Source: Pseudochrobactrum saccharolyticum
GTDB lineage: Bacteria; Pseudomonadota; Alphaproteobacteria; Rhizobiales; Rhizobiaceae
DNA: 64,000 nt
Direction of reading: 5' to 3'
Assembly: GCF_008801715.1 (NCBI RefSeq)
Contig: NZ_VZPG01000001.1
Location: forward strand, 744,001-808,000
Under the pieces are notes generated by a model, which worked only from the letters and a program-made list of their open reading frames with translations, ran no database searches and was not told where the DNA came from. This document shows positions 44,106-53,959 of this stretch, piece after piece (position 1 is the first letter of the stretch; every line of letters starts with the position of its first letter). A program made the position numbers and the translations under genes.

Positions 44106-45617
44106 ATGAGCTTCAAAGTCGCCGTTCTTGAACTCAATCAGGAAACCAATACTTTTTCCAAGCTGAAGACCACTTTGAAGGACTTCTATCTCTGCCACTA
44201 TTTTAAAGGACAGGAAATCGAAACCCACTGCCGCGGCACCAATTCCGAGATCGGCGGCTTTATCGAATGTTGCGAAGCCTATGGCTGGACACCGGTTTAT
44301 ACTGTTGCCGCCCGTGCCGAACCGGGTGGTCTTGTTGAAAAGTCCATGATCGAGCATTTTCAACGCGATGTGGCTGAAACGCTTGCAGGTCACAAACCGG
44401 ACGGCGTGTTCATTGTTTTCCACGGCGCTATGTGCACGGAAAGCGCGGATGATGCCCAGATCGAATTGCTGCAATTTATCCGTGGCATCGTTGGCAATGA
44501 TATACCGATTGCCGGTACATTCGACTTGCATGCCAATAGCGCGCCGGAAATGAGTGCGCTGCTGGATATTGCCGTTTCTTTCCGCACCTATCCGCATGTG
44601 GATATGGCTGAATGTGGCCGTAAGGCAGGTAAATTGCTTGAAGACGCGATGCGCGGTCAGATCAGCCCTGCGATTGCTGTGCGCCAACCGCCAATGCTCA
44701 ATGGCTGCAATGACGGCCGCACCACCCATGCCTGCGCCATGACAGAAATTCTGGAAATTGCAGATCAGATTGCAGCACAGGACGGTATTCTCGCCACATC
44801 GATCAATGCCGGTTTTTATGATGCCGATGTGTTCAACACAGGCCCTTCTGCCGTGGTTTGCTATGACCGCAACAAGGTCGGGGTAGCACAGGCTGTCAGT
44901 CACGCCAAGCAACTGTGTCAGGAAATTTGGAACCGTCGCGAGGATGAGGATAACCGCTTGCAGGCTTCGGAAATGCCCGAGGCAATCCGTGCACATTTTG
45001 CCAGTAACACCAAACAAGGCCCGCTGGTGATTGCCGATTTCTCCGACAATCCGGGTTGCGGTGCCTATAGCGATGCAACAACCGTGCTGAAGGGCTTATT
45101 GGAAACCAATATCGGGCGTGCGGCCTTTGGTGCTTTCTGTGACCCGCTGGCTGTTGAGGAACTGGCAGCGGCAGGTATCGGTGCGCAATGCACTGTCAGC
45201 CTTGGCGGTAAAGTTGACCCGAAAATCGGTGGCGGTGCAATTACGCTTACCGGTGAGGTCATTGCCATTTCAGACGGCAATATTACATTTGAGGGCCCGA
45301 TGTTTCAGGGGCTACCAGCCTCACTTGGCAAAAGTGTCTGCTTCCGTGTCGGCAATACCGACATGCTGATTTCGTCGGAACGTCAGCAAATGCTGGATAA
45401 AAACCTGTTCCGCAGTGTCGGCATCGAGCCTGCTGATTATGATATTGTGGTAGTGAAATCCCAGCAGCATTTCCGCGCGGCTTTCGGGCCTATCGCATCA
45501 GCGATTATCGAAGTGGATGCCGATGGGTTGAGCACGGCCAATCTCGGCGCACGCGATTATAAAAAGCTGCGCCGTCCGATCTATCCGCTGAATACGGAAA
45601 CAACTTTCAGCGCCTGA
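44106..45617 (+). CDS. M81 family metallopeptidase (MlrC-like)
   Basis: About 503 residues from ATG 44106; ATG 44091 is an alternative with five more residues. The first part (FKVAVLELNQETNTFSK) and TFDLHANSA carry the zinc-binding residues of this family; ARAEPGG and the C-terminal ADFSDNPGCGAYSDATTVLK segment are also typical. MlrC of microcystin degraders hydrolyses linearised peptides, but most relatives have no proven substrate. Its position beside an amino-acid-type binding protein suggests hydrolysis of an imported amide or peptide. Confidence 0.88.
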   Translation: MSFKVAVLELNQETNTFSKLKTTLKDFYLCHYFKGQEIETHCRGTNSEIGGFIECCEAYGWTPVYTVAARAEPGGLVEKSMIEHFQRDVAETLAGHKPDGVFIVFHGAMCTESADDAQIELLQFIRGIVGNDIPIAGTFDLHANSAPEMSALLDIAVSFRTYPHVDMAECGRKAGKLLEDAMRGQISPAIAVRQPPMLNGCNDGRTTHACAMTEILEIADQIAAQDGILATSINAGFYDADVFNTGPSAVVCYDRNKVGVAQAVSHAKQLCQEIWNRREDEDNRLQASEMPEAIRAHFASNTKQGPLVIADFSDNPGCGAYSDATTVLKGLLETNIGRAAFGAFCDPLAVEELAAAGIGAQCTVSLGGKVDPKIGGGAITLTGEVIAISDGNITFEGPMFQGLPASLGKSVCFRVGNTDMLISSERQQMLDKNLFRSVGIEPADYDIVVVKSQQHFRAAFGPIASAIIEVDADGLSTANLGARDYKKLRRPIYPLNTETTFSA

Positions 45618-45634
45618 CCAATAAATATAACAAC

Positions 45635-45674
45635 AACAAAACCGGCTTTGCATCGCATGGCCGGCTTTGTTTTG
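45635..45674 (+). terminator. Terminator after the M81 gene
   Basis: CCGGC / GCCGG core with extended A/T pairing (ACAAAA on the left, TTTGTTTTG on the right) and a T-rich tail. It separates the M81 gene from the tandem LysR gene. Confidence 0.7.
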
Positions 45675-45763
45675 TCTGCTTCAGTCTTGTTTTTAAGCTG
45701 GTCATTTGTATTGGGGAACAGCTATAGAAAACTGTCCTTTAAAAACATAAAGCTGCACAGACC

Positions 45764-47527
45764 ATGGAACTTCGCTCTCTCGCCTATTTTGTTCTGGCCT
45801 GCCAGTATTATAATCATGCAGAAGCGGCCAAAGCCGAGCAGATTTCGCCCTCCACACTCAGCACCGCAATTTCTGCGCTTGAGACGGAATTGGGGCTGGA
45901 GCTTTTTGTGCGCGGTCCAAAGGGACTTGTACCGAGCGAGGCAGGGCGCTGGCTGTTTCAACAGGCAACTGCGACCTTGCAGGCGGTGGAAACCGCTTTT
46001 TCCGGCAAGGCCATTTCAACCGCGCTGAAAGTCAGCTCACCACTGCACTTCATGTTCGGCAAATTGTCCCGCGCGGCAACGGCTGCCGTGCGTCCGTTTC
46101 GTCTTTCCCATCCTGAATATTATGCACAAGTGCATTTCCGCTCGCCATTGATCAGCGCCTTCGACACCAGCAGCACTGAGAATACAGATATTCTGTTGGG
46201 CTATGCTTCGCAAAATGGCAGCGAGCAGGAACAATTTCTGTTTGACGATGAATGGATTGCCGTTGCAGGCGGCCTTGTGCCCGATGAAGATCAGGCTCCG
46301 CTCAGGTCAGAAGATTTGCGCAATTACAGCCTGTGGCTGCCGCCGTTATTGCCCGCTGAAGAAGCGCGGATCCGCGCCTATTGCCGCCAGCATGAACTGC
46401 CTGCGCCGGAAATGACATCGGAAGATGTGGGGATTTTCACTCGTCTCAAGCAAGCCAAGCAGCCGATACTTCTGCTTGCACCGCATAGTCTGCTTGCCAG
46501 TGGCATCAGCCGCAATGATCTTGCTGTGCTGCAATTGCAAATCCCGTTACATAGCCCTGTCACAGCCAAAATCACCACCAAAGATGAAAAACTGGCTGTC
46601 GTCGCACAGGATTTCATCAGGCTGGTGCGCGAGGAACTCAACCGCCAAACCGTGACGCTCTATAATCCGCCGGTATCGCTGCGCGATATCCAGAGTATTC
46701 TGACGCTCTATCATTGCCGCAATATGAGCGAAGCTGCCCGCAGGCTCAATCAGACCCAGCCTGCCTTGTCCGCACAATTGCGCAAAACAGAGCAACTGAT
46801 GGGCACAGCCCTGTTTGCCCGACATTATAAAGGCCTGCATCCGCTGCCGACTGCGGTGCATAAAGCGCCTTTGCTGCAAAGCGTGCTCAATCTGGCTGAT
46901 GCGATCCGTCAGGGTGCACAGCAAATTGCAGTGATGGACGAGCCGGTGATTTCTTTCGGCCTTAGCCCGATGATCTTGCTCAGCCCGATCGGCGCCACTG
47001 CCATCAGCAATGCGATGCGGGAATGGCAGCGCCTGTGTCCGCATGTGCTGCTGAAAGTGAATGAGGCACCGGCACATAATCTGCAGGAACAGTTGAAACA
47101 GGGAGAGTGCTCCATCGCACTTATGGAGAGCATAATACATCCTGAAAATGCTGCATTCTTAACCGATCTGGGACCGCTGCAATATATTTCCGATATTGAT
47201 GCGGAGGACGCACCGCTGGCTTTGCCTGCTACCGGTGACAGTATCCGCAACGCGTTGATGCAACTGCCGGAAGCAGCCGACTATCAACCGACATTGGAAA
47301 CACAATCATTGCAATTATGCCTGACACTCGCGGGCAACGGCTACAGCACGATTATCCCTGCGGCTCTGGCAGACAATATCAGCTCCGCCAAGCCTTTATT
47401 ACAGCATACCCTGCCGGATGCACCGCATTTCTATCTGACTGCGGGCACCAGCGGCACCCGCAATCTCAATGAGCCGGAGCATATTCTGCTCGCTTGTTTG
47501 CGTAAAGCGTTTCAGGCCGCCAACTGA
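45764..47527 (+). CDS. Double-length LysR-type regulator (two tandem LysR units)
   Basis: 587 residues, about twice the normal LysR length. Unit 1 begins MELRSLAYFVLACQYYNHAE with SPSTLSTAISALETELGLEL; unit 2 begins near residue 304 with SLRDIQSILTLYHCRNMSEA and TQPALSAQLRKTEQLMGTAL. Each helix-turn-helix is followed by a substrate-binding-like domain. Both retain sensible HTH residues, so neither looks decayed. A single chain could bind DNA as a pseudo-dimer. It is convergent with the acyl-CoA dehydrogenase gene and overlaps its end by 16 bases. Confidence 0.88.
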   Translation: MELRSLAYFVLACQYYNHAEAAKAEQISPSTLSTAISALETELGLELFVRGPKGLVPSEAGRWLFQQATATLQAVETAFSGKAISTALKVSSPLHFMFGKLSRAATAAVRPFRLSHPEYYAQVHFRSPLISAFDTSSTENTDILLGYASQNGSEQEQFLFDDEWIAVAGGLVPDEDQAPLRSEDLRNYSLWLPPLLPAEEARIRAYCRQHELPAPEMTSEDVGIFTRLKQAKQPILLLAPHSLLASGISRNDLAVLQLQIPLHSPVTAKITTKDEKLAVVAQDFIRLVREELNRQTVTLYNPPVSLRDIQSILTLYHCRNMSEAARRLNQTQPALSAQLRKTEQLMGTALFARHYKGLHPLPTAVHKAPLLQSVLNLADAIRQGAQQIAVMDEPVISFGLSPMILLSPIGATAISNAMREWQRLCPHVLLKVNEAPAHNLQEQLKQGECSIALMESIIHPENAAFLTDLGPLQYISDIDAEDAPLALPATGDSIRNALMQLPEAADYQPTLETQSLQLCLTLAGNGYSTIIPAALADNISSAKPLLQHTLPDAPHFYLTAGTSGTRNLNEPEHILLACLRKAFQAAN

Positions 47528-48600
47528 CGATAGGCCGCCATATAGGCTTCCGCCTGACCGAAACTATGTTCATTCACCAGCAGGCGTTTGACCAGCGGAG
47601 AAATTGCACATTCCTCGGTCATGCCAATACCGCCGTGAAGCTGAACGGCTTCCTGTGCAATATGACGGGCAGACCACAATGTCTGCACCCATGCGGCAAG
47701 GGTCAGGGCACGGGCATCTTCCGCACCATTGTCCTGCGCTTCCGCTGCGGCTTCGACCAAGGCTTTAGCCTCATCCAGCGCCACAGACATATCCACGAGA
47801 CGGAACTGAATGGTCTGGAAAGAGCCAAGCGTTTTGCCGAACTGCTTGCGCATCCGCATATAATCCAGCGTCTGCCGGTAGAGATTATCCATCGCGCCAA
47901 GACTGTCTGCGGCAACAGCAATCAGAACATCTGCGGCACAAGCTTCGATGCGCTGTTGTACATCAGCGCCGGAGAGTAGAACCTGAATATCAGCTGGTGC
48001 AATATCTGCCGTGATTTCACTCATCATCCGGCCGTCAATCATTGATAATTGACGAAACTGCGCCTTTTCCGGAGAAACCAGACACAGAGCAAGGCCAGCG
48101 CTTTGTTGCACCAGACACAACAGTTTTTCAGGCTCCCGCGCACCAAAGACTTGCTGTTTGTTGAGTGTCAGACCAGTGCCGGTCAGTTCCGGCAGGTTAA
48201 CAGACTTGATGCCCTGCGCAGCTGTCGCCAGATGACCGGCAATGCCTATGCGCAACTCACCGGTGAGAAAACTTTCCAGCAATGGCGCAACATCCGGATT
48301 GGTTGTTTGTGCTTCACATAACAGGTTAGCTGCCAGTGCCGCTCCGCAGGCAAAATCCACAGGCAAGGCAACACTTCCCAGAGCCTTTGCCACCGCCAGC
48401 AAACCTTCTGCACCCAGTTCCGCACCACCCGATGCTTCCGGCAGCGCAAGACCAATCAGCCCCATTTCCGCAATCTGCGGCCACAGATCGAGATCAGTCT
48501 GCGGCAAACCGTTTTCCGGTGTGTGATCGGCAGCAAAGCGGGTCACAAAATCCGTCAGCATCCGCAGTTCATCTGCCTTTTCTTCGCGTGTTTTCTGCAT
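47512..48600 (-). CDS. Acyl-CoA dehydrogenase, small (PimD-like) subunit
   Basis: 362 residues from ATG 48600 behind GGTGAGGAGAG (a GTG at 48615 is possible). The ACAD order is kept: helical N-terminus, GLALPEASGGAELGAEG, YMRMRKQFGKTLGSFQTIQF and QEAVQLHGGIGMTEECAISP. The divergent, short type pairs with a larger ACAD in heteromeric enzymes, for example pimeloyl-CoA dehydrogenase PimCD or steroid-degradation ACADs. It is the last gene of the operon running down from bioZ and the CoA-transferase. Confidence 0.87.
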   Translation of the reverse strand: MQKTREEKADELRMLTDFVTRFAADHTPENGLPQTDLDLWPQIAEMGLIGLALPEASGGAELGAEGLLAVAKALGSVALPVDFACGAALAANLLCEAQTTNPDVAPLLESFLTGELRIGIAGHLATAAQGIKSVNLPELTGTGLTLNKQQVFGAREPEKLLCLVQQSAGLALCLVSPEKAQFRQLSMIDGRMMSEITADIAPADIQVLLSGADVQQRIEACAADVLIAVAADSLGAMDNLYRQTLDYMRMRKQFGKTLGSFQTIQFRLVDMSVALDEAKALVEAAAEAQDNGAEDARALTLAAWVQTLWSARHIAQEAVQLHGGIGMTEECAISPLVKRLLVNEHSFGQAEAYMAAYRQLAA

Positions 48601-48611
48601 ATCCGCTCTCC

Positions 48612-49787
48612 TCACCTTAAACCCAGAACCTGCTTGGCAAGGATCATGCGCTGAATTTCATTTGATCCGCCCCAAATGGTCAGCTTACGCAAATTGAGCC
48701 ATGCAGCAGCGGCACCGGCAGCAGCCGGATTTTCAGCATCTGCCTCACCATCAAGAAATGCCTCGCTGTATGGCAGCACCTGCGCTCCGAAAATATCCAG
48801 ACGCAGTTGCGATAATGCTTGTGCAATTTCTGTACCGCGAATTTTGAGCTTAGAAGCTTCAGGCCCCGGATTTTCACCCGCCTCACTTTGCGACAAGAGC
48901 TTCAGTTCCATATGCTCCAGCGCCAGACGCTGGATTTCAATCCGCGTCATCCGATCCTGCAACAGCGGATCATCCGACACACCAAGACGTGCGGCATCTT
49001 CTTTCAATTCACCGAGAATACGCTTGGAACGCGCAGCACCGGACATGGAAAAGCGCTCATATTCGAGCAGATATTTACCATAACCCCAGCCTTCGCCCTC
49101 AGTACCGATCAGATTCTCAACCGGCACACGCACATCATTGAAAAACACCTCGTTAAACTCGGCTTCTCCATCCAGTGTACGGATCGGGCGAACCGTAATA
49201 CCGGGGGTACGCATATCAATCAGCAGGAAGGAAATGCCCTGCTGCGGACGTTCGCCTTTATGCGTGCGTACCAGACAAAAAATCCAGTCTGCCCATTGCG
49301 CCCATGTCGTCCAGATTTTCTGACCATTGACCACATAATGATCACCATCCCGCACAGCGGAAGTTGTCAGCGAAGCCAGATCAGACCCTGCCCCCGGTTC
49401 GGAATAGCCCTGACACCAGAATGTCCGGTTCTCACGGATATCCGGCAGAAAGCGTGCCCGCTGTTCGTCATTACCAAAGGAATGGATAACAGGCCCCGCC
49501 ATGGCAATGCCAAACTGACACGGATGCGGTGCACAAATCGCACCATATTCCTGCTCAAACAAATAGCGTTGCACCGGTGTCAGACCGGCGCCGCCCATCT
49601 CTTTGCTCCAGCCGATTGCATACCAGTTGCGTGCCGCCAGCACTTCCTGCCAGCCGGTCAGATCCTCCTTGGTCAGGCGAATATTGTGCCGGACCTTATA
49701 GGCCAGCGCTTCCGGAAGATTGGCACGCAAATAAGCGCGTGCATCTGCTGCGAATGCGCGGTCGGCATCCGTAATCTGTAGTCCCAT
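48612..49787 (-). CDS. Acyl-CoA dehydrogenase, large (PimC-like) subunit
   Basis: 391 residues: LTKEDLTGWQEVLAARNWYA near the start, FWCQGYSEPGAGSDLASLTT (FAD and substrate site), WTTWAQWADWIFCLVRTHKG and a closing WGGSNEIQRMILAKQVLGLR. In the usual catalytic-base position (YEGT) the sequence has WGGS, so the base must lie elsewhere, as in some ACAD branches and in heteromeric pairs. It oxidises an acyl-CoA to the enoyl-CoA and passes electrons to ETF. It precedes the small subunit by 11 bp. Confidence 0.9.
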   Translation of the reverse strand: MGLQITDADRAFAADARAYLRANLPEALAYKVRHNIRLTKEDLTGWQEVLAARNWYAIGWSKEMGGAGLTPVQRYLFEQEYGAICAPHPCQFGIAMAGPVIHSFGNDEQRARFLPDIRENRTFWCQGYSEPGAGSDLASLTTSAVRDGDHYVVNGQKIWTTWAQWADWIFCLVRTHKGERPQQGISFLLIDMRTPGITVRPIRTLDGEAEFNEVFFNDVRVPVENLIGTEGEGWGYGKYLLEYERFSMSGAARSKRILGELKEDAARLGVSDDPLLQDRMTRIEIQRLALEHMELKLLSQSEAGENPGPEASKLKIRGTEIAQALSQLRLDIFGAQVLPYSEAFLDGEADAENPAAAGAAAAWLNLRKLTIWGGSNEIQRMILAKQVLGLR

Positions 49788-49820
49788 TCTTGTACTCCAT
49801 CCCTTAATTCACAAGGATAA

Positions 49821-51014
49821 TCAGACAATTCCGGCGCTTGTCAGCGCACTGATCTGTGCCTCATCCATATTCAGAAATTCCCGCAGAATATCCGCACCGT
49901 CAGCGCCAAGCTCCGGTGCCTGCCGGATGTCACCGCGCGGCAAGCCGTCGAAATGCACCGGCTGTTCCGGCACCAGAAGCTTGCCCAATTGCGGATGTTC
50001 AACTTCATGCAGTAACTGGCGATGCTGCGCATGGGCGCTTTGTGCGGCCTCATCCACCGACCAGATTTCTGACACGGGCAAACCGGCTTTACCCAATTTC
50101 TCTACCACTTCGGCAGCAGTATAGTGCCGTGACCAGTCTTCGATCTCTGCCTGCAAAGCATCACGGTTCTGACTGCGCAACTGATCAGAAGCAAAACGCG
50201 GATCTTCCGCCAGATGTGGTTTTCCCAGCGCCTCTGCGAGACGGGCAAACAGCGCCTTATTGGCCACAGCGAGAATGAAAGGCGCATCCGATGCAGCGAA
50301 TGCTCCAAAAGGCGCAGACAGCGGATGCTGATTGCCGAAGCATGCAGGCCGGTTGCCGCTGCCCTGCCATCCGGCGAGCACAGTCGGCAGCAGGCTGAAC
50401 AGCGCATCAAACATCGCCACATCAATCCGTGCACCCTGTCCGGTGACCGAGCGACGGTAAAGTGCAGCAGAAATCGCCTGCGCGGCATAAATGCCGGAAA
50501 CAATATCTCCGATGGAGTCGCCAACCAGCGTCGGTGCACCGGCTGCCTCACCGGTCACGCTCATCATGCCGGATAGCGCCTGCGCTACCACATCATAACT
50601 CGGCATAGCGGCCATCGGCCCTTGCTGGCCAAAGCCGGAGACGGAGCAATAGACCAGATCAGGTTTCAGTGCCTGCAATTGCTCAGCGCCAATGCCCAAA
50701 CGGTCTGCCACCCCCGGTCGGAAATTTTCCAGCACCACATCAGCTTTCAGTGCCAGTTCCTGTGCGATCTTCACGGCTTCCGGCTGGCGCAAGTCGAGTT
50801 TCAGGCTACGCTTATTGCGGTTAAACAGCTGAAAATTGATACTCTGATTGTTACGCACCGCGCCCATATAGCGCTGATCGTCGCCCTGCGGCGGCTCAAC
50901 CTTTATGATCTGCGCGCCCTGATCCGCCAGAATGGCAGAGCAAAACGGCCCTGCCAAAACGCGGGAAAAATCCAGCACCGTAATACCCGCAAAAGGTTTC
51001 TGCTGCTTCACCAT
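49821..51014 (-). CDS. CaiB/BaiF family III CoA-transferase
   Basis: 397 residues from ATG 51014 behind GGAGGAG; a longer frame to 51083 is rejected. Family signs: DFSRVLAGPFCSAILADQGA at the start, NRNKRSLKLDLRQPEA, ENFRPGVADRLGIG, and GARIDVAMFDALFSLL, where the aspartate is the likely catalytic residue. It moves CoA between carboxylic acids, for example from succinyl-CoA. A human relative, SUGCT, activates glutarate. Because bioZ uses glutaryl-CoA, this gene could supply it, as inference. The gap to bioZ is 91 bp, without a clear terminator. Confidence 0.9.
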   Translation of the reverse strand: MVKQQKPFAGITVLDFSRVLAGPFCSAILADQGAQIIKVEPPQGDDQRYMGAVRNNQSINFQLFNRNKRSLKLDLRQPEAVKIAQELALKADVVLENFRPGVADRLGIGAEQLQALKPDLVYCSVSGFGQQGPMAAMPSYDVVAQALSGMMSVTGEAAGAPTLVGDSIGDIVSGIYAAQAISAALYRRSVTGQGARIDVAMFDALFSLLPTVLAGWQGSGNRPACFGNQHPLSAPFGAFAASDAPFILAVANKALFARLAEALGKPHLAEDPRFASDQLRSQNRDALQAEIEDWSRHYTAAEVVEKLGKAGLPVSEIWSVDEAAQSAHAQHRQLLHEVEHPQLGKLLVPEQPVHFDGLPRGDIRQAPELGADGADILREFLNMDEAQISALTSAGIV

Positions 51015-51105
51015 TCCAACTCCTCCATATCGGAGACAAGAATAAGAAACCGCGCCATGCCTTGTGAAATAGTGATACGGCAATCAGGCTATAAAATTTA
51101 CCGAA

Positions 51106-52056
51106 TTACCCCGTGTAACTGAGCAGTGCCGCGCCACCTGTCAGTCCTGCACCTGCCGCTGTCAGCAAGATCAGATCATCTTTTCGATATTGATTTTTTC
51201 CCAGAGACAGGCTGAGCGGAATGGTCGCCGCTGATGAGTTGCCATAATCAGTAATCGTGCGGGCAGTTACCGCATTACTCAGTTGCAACTGCTCTGCCAC
51301 CGCATCGAAGATCCGTGCATTGGCCTGATGCGGCACAAAATGACCAATCGCGGCGGGTTCAACATTGGCTTGTTGTAAAACTGTTTTGCCGCATTCGGCC
51401 ATGGTCATCACCGCCTGTGCAAACATGGTACGGCCATTGCGCATCGTCATCAATGTTTCACCTGCCGGAATGCCTATCAGACCATAGTGACTGCCGTCAC
51501 TGGTAAGTGTGGAACTGACCAAACTACAAAACCCGCTTTGGGATGGTGCCAGAACAACGGCTCCGGCGGCATCGCCGAACATCACTGCCGATGCACGCTC
51601 CTGCCGGTTGATACGGCGTGAGAGAATATTCGCTGCAACAATCAGCACCGCCCGCCCCTGCGTTCGCATCAATGCATCCCCCATCACCAGCGCATAGAGA
51701 AAACCGGAACAGGCACCGGCAAGATCAACCGCACCGGCACCTATCAGCCCTAATTTATGTGCCAGCAAAGGTGCAGAAGGCGGCAAAAGATGATCGGGCG
51801 TTGATGTCGCCAGCAGCACCATACCGATCTCAGATCGAGCTATACCAGCATTTGCCAGCGCCATGCGTCCAGCTGCTGCTGCCATATCCGTCAGTGTCTC
51901 GCCATCTTCAACCCAATAGCGACTTCGGATACCGGTGCGACGTTCAATCCAGCCAGCTTCTAGCCCGAGTTTGATTTCAATTTCTGCATTGAACACCTGA
52001 CGCTTGGGCACGGCATGACCGAAGCCGATAATGGATGACGGATAAGAGCCACTCAT
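51106..52056 (-). CDS. bioZ: BioZ, FabH-like 3-ketopimeloyl-ACP synthase
   Basis: 316 residues of the beta-ketoacyl-ACP synthase III fold. The catalytic triad is present: Cys in [13 protein letters not shown], His in [14 protein letters not shown], and Asn in [14 protein letters not shown]. In Brucella and Agrobacterium BioZ condenses glutaryl-CoA with malonyl-ACP to start the pimeloyl moiety of biotin, replacing BioC-BioH. Its start overlaps the stop of bioA by four bases, a strong sign of one operon, which separates it from fatty-acid FabH. Confidence 0.92.
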   Translation of the reverse strand: MSGSYPSSIIGFGHAVPKRQVFNAEIEIKLGLEAGWIERRTGIRSRYWVEDGETLTDMAAAAGRMALANAGIARSEIGMVLLATSTPDHLLPPSAPLLAHKLGLIGAGAVDLAGACSGFLYALVMGDALMRTQGRAVLIVAANILSRRINRQERASAVMFGDAAGAVVLAPSQSGFCSLVSSTLTSDGSHYGLIGIPAGETLMTMRNGRTMFAQAVMTMAECGKTVLQQANVEPAAIGHFVPHQANARIFDAVAEQLQLSNAVTARTITDYGNSSAATIPLSLSLGKNQYRKDDLILLTAAGAGLTGGAALLSYTG

Positions 52057-53327
52057 AATTTGCCGCTTTGCAACAAGTCTGCCGCCTGATCAATCAGCTG
52101 ATAAGAACGCTGCAATTCCTGCTCGGTGACACAATAAGGCGGCATCAGATACAGCACATTGCCAAGCGGCCGGAGCAGCACATCATGAGAGCGGAAAAAT
52201 GCTTTCAGCCGCAAAGCCACATTCGAAAGATAACCGCTATTTTGCGCTTTAACATCCAGTGCTGTGATGGTTCCGCATTGCCGGACATTCTCAAAACGCG
52301 GATCATTTTTAAACCGCGCCAGCTCGCAGCTTTGCATGGCCTGCAAATTCTGTACGCGCTGCAGAACCGGCTCCTCACGCCAGATTTGCAAATTGACAAG
52401 CCCTGCCGCACAGGCAATCGGGTTCGCGGTATAGGAGCTCGAATGATAGAAAGTGCGGCTGCGATCGGTTGAGAGATGTGCTTCAAATATTTCCGGCACA
52501 CAAAGCGTCACCGCCAAAGGCAGTGCCCCGCCGGTAATACCTTTGGAAAGGCATAAAATATCCGGCGTGATACCGGCCTGTTCACTCGCGAATAAAGTGC
52601 CGGTGCGTCCCCAGCCGGTCATTACTTCATCGCAGATCAGTAAGGCACCATGCGCCTCGGCAATTGCCTTCAACTGCCGCAGCACAAAAGCCGGATAGAT
52701 TTTCATGCCGCCTGCACCAAGCACCAGCGGCTCGACAATTAATGCTGCCAAGTCCCCGTCACGACAGAGCTGTTCAAACGCATCCAGCGTTTGCTGTTCG
52801 CGCCCCTCAGCGGGAAACGGAATTGTCGCCACATCATAAAGCAGCGCACCATAGGCCGCATTGAACACACCGCGCTCACCGGCAGACATAGTGCCGATTG
52901 TATCCCCGTGATAGCTGCCCGCCATCACTGCAATTTTGGAGCGTGGCTCACCTCGGTTATGGAAATAGCCCAGCGCCATTTTCAGCGCCACTTCCACGCA
53001 AGTCGAACCGCTGTCGGAATAAAACACATGCGACAGACCATGGGGCACAATACGGATCAGTTCCCGTGCCAGTTGCTCCGCCGGTTCATGGCTGTATTCC
53101 GCAAAAATGATCTGGTCATATTGTTCTGTAGCCTCACGAATAGCCTGCATGATCGGTGGCGTACGATGACCATGGGTAATCACCCACCAGGACGAGATCA
53201 GATCCAGAATTTTGCGCCCGTCTTCATCAATCAGATAGGCACCTTCCGTGCGGGTAATCTTTTTCGTAACAGGCTCCAGCAGATGCTGGGTAAACGGATG
53301 CCAGACCGGCGATGAATAATGGCTCAT
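52053..53327 (-). CDS. bioA: Adenosylmethionine-8-amino-7-oxononanoate aminotransferase
   Basis: 424 residues, class III PLP aminotransferase. The PLP lysine is in [14 protein letters not shown], with [20 protein letters not shown] and [16 protein letters not shown] before it. The N-terminal VWHPFTQH is a BioA hallmark. It converts 7-keto-8-aminopelargonate to 7,8-diaminopelargonate with SAM as amino donor. It overlaps bioD and bioZ. Confidence 0.96.
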   Translation of the reverse strand: MSHYSSPVWHPFTQHLLEPVTKKITRTEGAYLIDEDGRKILDLISSWWVITHGHRTPPIMQAIREATEQYDQIIFAEYSHEPAEQLARELIRIVPHGLSHVFYSDSGSTCVEVALKMALGYFHNRGEPRSKIAVMAGSYHGDTIGTMSAGERGVFNAAYGALLYDVATIPFPAEGREQQTLDAFEQLCRDGDLAALIVEPLVLGAGGMKIYPAFVLRQLKAIAEAHGALLICDEVMTGWGRTGTLFASEQAGITPDILCLSKGITGGALPLAVTLCVPEIFEAHLSTDRSRTFYHSSSYTANPIACAAGLVNLQIWREEPVLQRVQNLQAMQSCELARFKNDPRFENVRQCGTITALDVKAQNSGYLSNVALRLKAFFRSHDVLLRPLGNVLYLMPPYCVTEQELQRSYQLIDQAADLLQSGKL

Positions 53328-53959
53328 CGGACACCTCCGATAAAATCATGCAGATTAAAGTTCTCTGTAAACGCTTGAGTCAATGTCCGCGGGGTCAGAT
53401 CAACCAGCACCGGCAGGCACCCAAGGCGGCGTACTTTGCCCAACTCACAGATGATCCCTTCGCTGTCCTCATGCGCATGGCCGATAAAGGCCACGCCGAG
53501 TACCGGAATATTGCGGCTGCGCAGTGCTTCCAATGACAGCAGACTATGATTGATTGTGCCAAGCTGCGTGCGGGCACAGAGAATAACCGGCAGCTGCCAG
53601 AGGGCGAAGATATCGAGGTAAGTCTGGGAGCGTGTCAGCGGCACCATCAGGCCACCTGCACCTTCCACCACCAGAGGCCGGTCGCAGTGCGGAATGGTCA
53701 GAGCAGCGGGATCGATTTCCACCCCCTCCGCCTCAGCGGAAAGATGCGGTGAGGCAGGTAATTGCAAGCGCCATTGCTCCGGCAGGACAGGACAATCCGG
53801 CGCCAGACGGCGCACGGTCTCGCTGTCGGTCTCTTCCTCAAGGCCGGATTGCACCGGCTTCCAATAACTGCCCTGCAGGGCTTGGGTCAGGGCTGCGCTG
53901 AAGATGGTTTTACCGATACCGGTATCGGTACCGCTGACAATAAATACGGGATTATTCAT
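53324..53959 (-). CDS. bioD: Dethiobiotin synthetase
   Basis: 211 residues from ATG 53959, overlapping the end of bioF. The P-loop is [26 protein letters not shown] and [11 protein letters not shown] follow, as in BioD. It closes the ureido ring of dethiobiotin from diaminopelargonate, CO2 and ATP. The in-frame TTG at 53971 is less likely. Confidence 0.95.
   Translation of the reverse strand: MNNPVFIVSGTDTGIGKTIFSAALTQALQGSYWKPVQSGLEEETDSETVRRLAPDCPVLPEQWRLQLPASPHLSAEAEGVEIDPAALTIPHCDRPLVVEGAGGLMVPLTRSQTYLDIFALWQLPVILCARTQLGTINHSLLSLEALRSRNIPVLGVAFIGHAHEDSEGIICELGKVRRLGCLPVLVDLTPRTLTQAFTENFNLHDFIGGVR

Noticed and set aside
44007-45017. 336-residue open frame antisense to the M81 gene
   Set aside because: The plus-strand protein has clear family motifs; the antisense product has none.
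51106-52056. Housekeeping FabH of fatty-acid synthesis
   Set aside because: The gene overlaps bioA in a bio operon with a BioR box, the known setting of bioZ.
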